DNA of 6,154 nt from Acidobacteriota bacterium (lineage in GTDB: Bacteria; Acidobacteriota; Terriglobia; UBA7540), in contig JAJXZM010000297.1 of assembly GCA_021780055.1 (NCBI GenBank), positions 1 through 6,154 of the forward strand, in the 5' to 3' direction. Positions 5,595 through 6,154 of this stretch are shown in pieces (within the stretch, counting starts at the first letter, position 1; each line of letters opens with the position of its first letter). Made by a program: the position numbers and the translations under genes. Below the pieces are notes generated by a model. It saw only the letters and a list, made by a program, of their open reading frames with translations. It ran no database searches and was not told the DNA's origin.

Positions 5595-6154
5595 TCAGGA
5601 AGAACTTGTAGCGGGTTGTTCCTGCTCGGCATGATCCTCTGCGTCAAGGTAACGCTTGCGGCTTTCCATAATCGCCTGGCGGGCTTCCCGGGGACCCTGC
5701 CACCCTTCGATGCGGGTTTTTTTTCCCTCGAGTTCTTTGTAGATGGTAAAGAAGTGTTCGATCTCCGTGAGGATGTGGGGGAAAATCTGGTCGATCGTGT
5801 GAATCTGGTCATAGCGGGGATTGCGGTCGGGAACCGAGAGGATCTTAGTGTCCGGCCCCTGGTCATCCACCATCGCCAGCAATCCCACGGGACGCACTTC
5901 CAGCATGCATCCCGTAAAAGTTGCCACGTCCGCTGAGACAAGCACGTCGAGCGGATCTTTGTCCTCCGCCAGCGTCCCGGGAATGAATCCGTAATCACCC
6001 GGATAGTGCATCGGGGAATAAAGCGTGCGGTCCAGCCGAAATACTCCGAGCGTCTTGTCGTACTCGTACTTATTGGATGAGTTCTTCGGAATTTCTACAA
6101 TCATCCGGACAATTTCCGGCGATTGCGGGCCGGGATCAATCGCGTGGATCAGGT
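5595..6154 (-). CDS. ppa: Family I inorganic pyrophosphatase (5' partial)
   Basis: Ppa hydrolyses pyrophosphate to phosphate with Mg2+ in the cytoplasm and so drives biosynthetic reactions forward. Counting from the internal Met at 6104, active-site residues appear in family order: Glu4, Lys12 and Glu14 (NKYEYDK), Arg26, Tyr34 and Tyr38 (HYPGDYGF), Asp48, Asp50 and Asp53 (EDKDPLDVLV), Asp80, Asp85 and Lys87, and Tyr122-Lys123. All correspond to E. coli catalytic positions. The ATG at 6104 is probably not the start. The frame stays open to the window edge and reads LIHAIDPGPQSPEIVR just before it, which matches the normal N-terminal block of this family. The true start therefore lies past 6154. 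The last dozen or so residues (AEQEQPATSSS) form a low-complexity tail. The gene converges on the MTHFR-like gene. Confidence 0.97.
   Translation of the reverse strand, partial: LIHAIDPGPQSPEIVRMIVEIPKNSSNKYEYDKTLGVFRLDRTLYSPMHYPGDYGFIPGTLAEDKDPLDVLVSADVATFTGCMLEVRPVGLLAMVDDQGPDTKILSVPDRNPRYDQIHTIDQIFPHILTEIEHFFTIYKELEGKKTRIEGWQGPREARQAIMESRKRYLDAEDHAEQEQPATSSS

Noticed and set aside
5616..5936. Plus-strand open frame of 106 codons opposite ppa
   Set aside because: The minus strand encodes all pyrophosphatase active-site residues here; the plus-strand reading is a shadow.

Overview
The window looks like an ordinary, gene-dense stretch of a moderately GC-rich bacterial chromosome. It carries seven protein genes: six on the plus strand and one converging from the right end on the minus strand. 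I see no rRNA, tRNA, CRISPR array, insertion sequence, phage gene or other sign of transfer. The gene order (lipid-exporter-type ABC transporter, yicC, gmk, rpoZ, coaBC, type-4 uracil-DNA glycosylase) and the protein character suggest an Acidobacteriota-like Gram-negative bacterium. That placement is an inference from memory of such neighbourhoods and needs a phylogeny.

Layout, left to right. Positions 1-335 hold the last 110 codons of an MsbA-like ABC exporter, cut by the window edge. After a 71-base spacer with a hairpin come yicC (407-1300), gmk (1297-1944) and rpoZ (1945-2142). These three are packed with a 4-base overlap and then zero spacing, so they almost certainly share one transcript. 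A 149-base leader with a perfect inverted repeat precedes coaBC (2292-3515). It is followed after 26 bases by a family-4 uracil-DNA glycosylase (3542-4420) with an unusual N-terminal extension. A 134-base spacer containing a candidate extended -10 promoter separates this from a divergent methylenetetrahydrofolate-reductase-like gene (4555-5487). Inorganic pyrophosphatase (5595 to beyond 6154, minus strand) converges on it. Nested inverted repeats fill the space between these two genes.

The genes are mostly housekeeping: RNA turnover (YicC), GDP supply (Gmk), the RNA polymerase omega subunit, coenzyme A synthesis (CoaBC), uracil repair (UDG), one-carbon metabolism (MTHFR-like) and pyrophosphate removal (Ppa). 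Catalytic residues are intact in coaBC, gmk, udg and ppa, so these should be working enzymes.

I did not find convincing evidence of an undescribed biological system. The points most worth a second look are the glycosylase extension with a possible sliding-clamp motif, the divergent MTHFR homologue with a Glu where MetF has Asp120, the U-tract-less hairpins at gene boundaries, and an omega subunit lacking the N-terminal motif that builds the proteobacterial ppGpp site.
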